Source: Xestospongia muta (Eukaryota; Porifera; Demospongiae; Haplosclerida; Petrosiidae). Taken from it: 64,000 nt of DNA. Below, piece by piece: positions 61,461-64,000 of the stretch. The notes beneath the pieces were generated by a model. The model was not told the DNA's origin, searched no databases, and saw only the letters and a list, made by a program, of their open reading frames with translations. How positions within the stretch are numbered: position 1 is the first letter of the stretch; the number at the start of each line of letters is the position of its first letter. A program made the position numbers and the translations under genes. The stretch spans positions 6,453,876-6,517,875 of the forward strand of contig OY848918.1 of NCBI GenBank assembly GCA_963693285.1. Reading direction: 5' to 3'.

Positions 61461-61906
61461 GTATAAACCATAGATATCAACATATTATAAAGAGACTAGT
61501 GTGCATGTAAGTACATACAGAGTATTGATGAATCACTGTAAAAAATCGACAAGTAAATTTAAGTAATTATACATTTGACACAATCTACTGCTTTGATTAC
61601 ATACTTATACTAATTACTATGCAATTGATAACTCATGTACTTCAACAAATGACTTCAAAAAATGACATGTACATATGTAAACTGTGCTGTTTTAAAAATT
61701 ACATAACAACAGTCCTCACATATAGGCACGCATCAATGAATATTATTGTATCTAACCACTAAGATGTTAAACAGAGTCTTCATAGCTCTGACAATTACTT
61801 AATCAACCAGTATATTAGTTATAAAAATGAACTATAGCCTAATTGATTTTATATTGGTTAAATCAACCAATCAAATTTACAACAAGCAAAGCTATAACTA
61901 ATGTAA

Positions 61907-62165
61907 AGTAATGAATACTGTTATTGTTCATTGTACAAATTAATATGTCACCTTAACCAACTAGTGGGTGGAACACTATGGAATCTAAACTTCAACTCTG
62001 TTACTCACTGTATAATCTGTTGTTCTGTAATAGTATACGACACCAACAAATTATACAGTGAGTAATTCACATGGACTCTAGATTCCACATAGCAAACATC
62101 GGCAATGATTCTCACTTCCTAGCAGTCAGTGAACACTGGCAATTTGCCAAAGTGTTCACTGAATC
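61907..62165 (+). repeat. Dispersed repeat, copy 1
   Basis: Shares about 260 bp with 63593-63860, with a few substitutions and a short indel near 61963. It contains inverted segments TACTCACTGTATAAT/ATTATACAGTGAGTA and a terminal hairpin (CAGTGAACAC...GTGTTCACTG). Likely a MITE. Confidence 0.8.
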
Positions 62166-62453
62166 AATTGGGTATTATAATAACTAAATAATTTTTACTG
62201 TGAATTAGTTTTATTACTATGAATATATTAAATGATTCTTTCGTATTGCGTTATTGATTTTTCATAATTAATGAATTCATGATTAAAAAAGCTATTATAA
62301 TGAATAAAGATTGCCATATTTGGAATATTTAGATATAATTAAGGAGAATCATTGAATTCATGGATGATAGAAACTCATAACATTGTGTGTTACATTATCC
62401 CAATCCGCAAATGTTGGTTCTTGGTGTAACTTGACTATGATGACTGTAGTGCA

Positions 62454-62696
62454 CACTGTAAAAATTGATTTGTTGATTTAACTAATATATTGTTATACAA
62501 GTTACATGTAATAAACTTAATATGATGTAAAAGTAAACATAACATTGTTTTCATTACTAATGTACTACTGTTTATGCAGCTGTAGTGCATTAGTAATAAA
62601 AACAGTGTTATGTTTACTTTTACATCATACTAAGTTTGCTACATGCAACCTGTATAACAATATATTAGTTAAATCAACAAATCAATTTTTACAGTG
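62454..62696. mobile_element. MITE with inverted arms of about 110 bp
   Basis: Starts CACTGTAAAAATTGATTTG and ends with its reverse complement. The arms stay complementary through GATGTAAAAGTAAACATAACA, so the transcript would fold into a long hairpin. Partial copies occur at 59268-59363 and about 61855-61885. Confidence 0.88.
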
Positions 62697-63249
62697 ATGA
62701 TGTCATCATATTAATAACATCACTTAAACCCTAAACCAAACCTAACATTATTAACTCTATAACACATAGTGATGTCATCATAGGACAAGTTGTTACATCA
62801 TCAATCAAGTTACACCAAGAAGCATCCCATTTTGTTAATTTAGTAGAATTTTTCAAAATATAATCTATTCATTGTCATTAGCATTTTGTTGCATAACTTG
62901 GTCTAGCATAACTTTGTCAAATGCTTGGTTAAAACTTCTTCCGTGATCAGAAAACAAAAACAGTGATACTGTTGAATATAACCAAAGAGAGAAGTGAGTC
63001 ATCAATAATCATCTGGCGCATCAGGTGAGATATCTCTTGTTTGTATTCTGTTGTAACGTCACTTGAGAAGGTTAAAAAGAATAAAGAAATTTGCTTGGTA
63101 GTGCCTTATGGTCAATTAGTTTGCAAATTGGCCAGTAAGTTGACTATTGTCAGAATAAGCTGAGCCATTAATAATTTACCATATATGTTTAAGCTTGTGG
63201 AATGTTAAATGTACATGCACTCTGCACTATGTAGTATAGATCTACACTG

Positions 63250-63292
63250 CCCACTGCAGCGAGGTTAAGCACTTTAGTGCATTTCATTTTTA
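63250..63292. repeat. End fragment of the AACCTCGCTGT element family
   Basis: CTGCAGCGAGGTTAAGCACTTTAGTGCATTTCA matches the end of the elements at 38432-38464. Nothing else of the element is present. Confidence 0.7.
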
Positions 63293-63592
63293 CAGTGCTG
63301 TAGTTTATGTCTGATAATTGAAACTATGTGTGAGAGATAGATAGTATTTCAATTTAACTAACTGAATTAGTTTCAGTTAAAATAGTATCTGCTTATAGTT
63401 TCAATTGAAGCCATGATTCAACTACTATAGCAAAGTGGGTATAAAACCAATGTGGTTGTAGATGCAACTAGTTGGCTTTATCCTTATTCTGTTACATTTG
63501 TTTTGACCTTGTAGCAACTTAGAATGGATTTACATCATATTGATGAACTGTGGTAATGAAGACTTCAATTAAAATGACAAAATGCTTTTTCA

Positions 63593-63860
63593 GTGAATGA
63601 ATATTGTTATTGTTCATTGTACAAATTAATATGTTACTTTAACCAACTAGGCTTACATGGGTGGAACACTATGGAATCTAAACTTCAACTCTGTTACTCA
63701 CTGTATAATCTGTTGTTCTGTAATAGTATACGATACCAACAAATTGTACAGTGAGTAATTCACATGGACTCTAGATTCCACATAGCAAACATTGGCAGTG
63801 ATGCTCACTTCCTAGCAACCAGTGAACATTGGCAATTTGCCAAAGTGTTTACTGAATGCC
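63593..63860 (+). repeat. Dispersed repeat, copy 2
   Basis: Second copy of 61907-62165. Similarity resumes in the flanks (about 62230-62280 against 63953-64000), so the original unit may be longer and interrupted. Confidence 0.8.
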
Positions 63861-64000
63861 ACTCTTCATACTTCATTAAATATTTAGTGGGACAACCCTG
63901 AGCAAACCTGAGCAAGCGAGTTGTAAATATATATATATATGTGGGTATAGTAAACAATTCTTTCATATTGTGTTATATATTTTTCATAATTAGTGAATTC

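Larger units (their letters stand above)
61461..64000. other. Repeat-filled intron of guanine deaminase, no exon seen
   Basis: Contains two copies of a roughly 260-bp repeat, a 243-bp MITE with long inverted arms, fragments of both, and an end fragment of the AACCTCGCTGT family at 63250-63292. I found no open segment matching the rest of the enzyme. Confidence 0.5.

Overview
The window is eukaryotic. It is AT-rich, its genes are split by many short GT-AG introns (mostly about 35-110 bp), and it holds a Ty3/gypsy retrotransposon, MITE-like elements, and animal domains (Death, CARD-like, ZU5, UPA, Roc-COR). The compact introns, the AT-richness and an expansion of Death-fold/Roc-COR genes suggest an early-branching animal, most likely a demosponge. 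That assignment is inference and no species can be proven from the sequence.

The core is a tandem array of one large gene family on the + strand. The full-length product (best seen at 27806-35058, about 2,100 aa) reads in order: a disordered N-terminus with a short conserved motif; a first P-loop/COR module (Roc1-COR1); a Death domain; a second Roc GTPase-like/COR module (Roc2-COR2); ZU5; UPA; and a C-terminal CARD-like Death fold. Exon boundaries and phases are conserved across members. Array order: A (3816-6541, 3' part only, split by a Ty3/gypsy insertion), B (9197-11970, short form Roc1-COR1-Death), C (12525-18376, complete but lacking Roc2-COR2), B' (22814-25587, near-identical copy of B), an orphan first exon (26142-26322), E (27806-35058, full length, nonsense codon in its own first exon), F (36642-41283, truncated), E' (41276-45407, 5'-truncated) and G (46991-57981, full architecture with three frameshifts).

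Two duplications shaped the region. An older one links 4704-12741 to 16538-26361; the copies are close but not identical, and a 1.84-kb element sits only in the second. A second, 10,349 bp long, is a head-to-tail copy (30927-41275 and 41276-51624) that looks base-for-base identical, including its microsatellites. It is either extremely recent or an assembly artefact. It creates F and E' by joining two exons out of frame.

Other content: positions 1-3815 hold the 5' end (minus strand) of a Ty3/gypsy element with a 204-bp LTR and an open gag-pol frame running off the window. TLC-domain membrane-protein sequence with in-frame stops lies at 35335-36294 and again at 45684-46643, with a decayed relic at 58373-58475. 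The first six exons of a guanine deaminase gene lie at 60511-61460. The right end (about 59-64 kb) is rich in MITEs with long inverted repeats.

Functional inference: the domain set (nucleotide-switch modules, Death/CARD adaptors, ZU5-UPA as in PIDD/UNC5/ankyrin) fits cytoplasmic signalling receptors or scaffolds that assemble Death-fold complexes, diversifying by duplication, module loss and pseudogenisation. No ligand or pathway can be assigned from the sequence.
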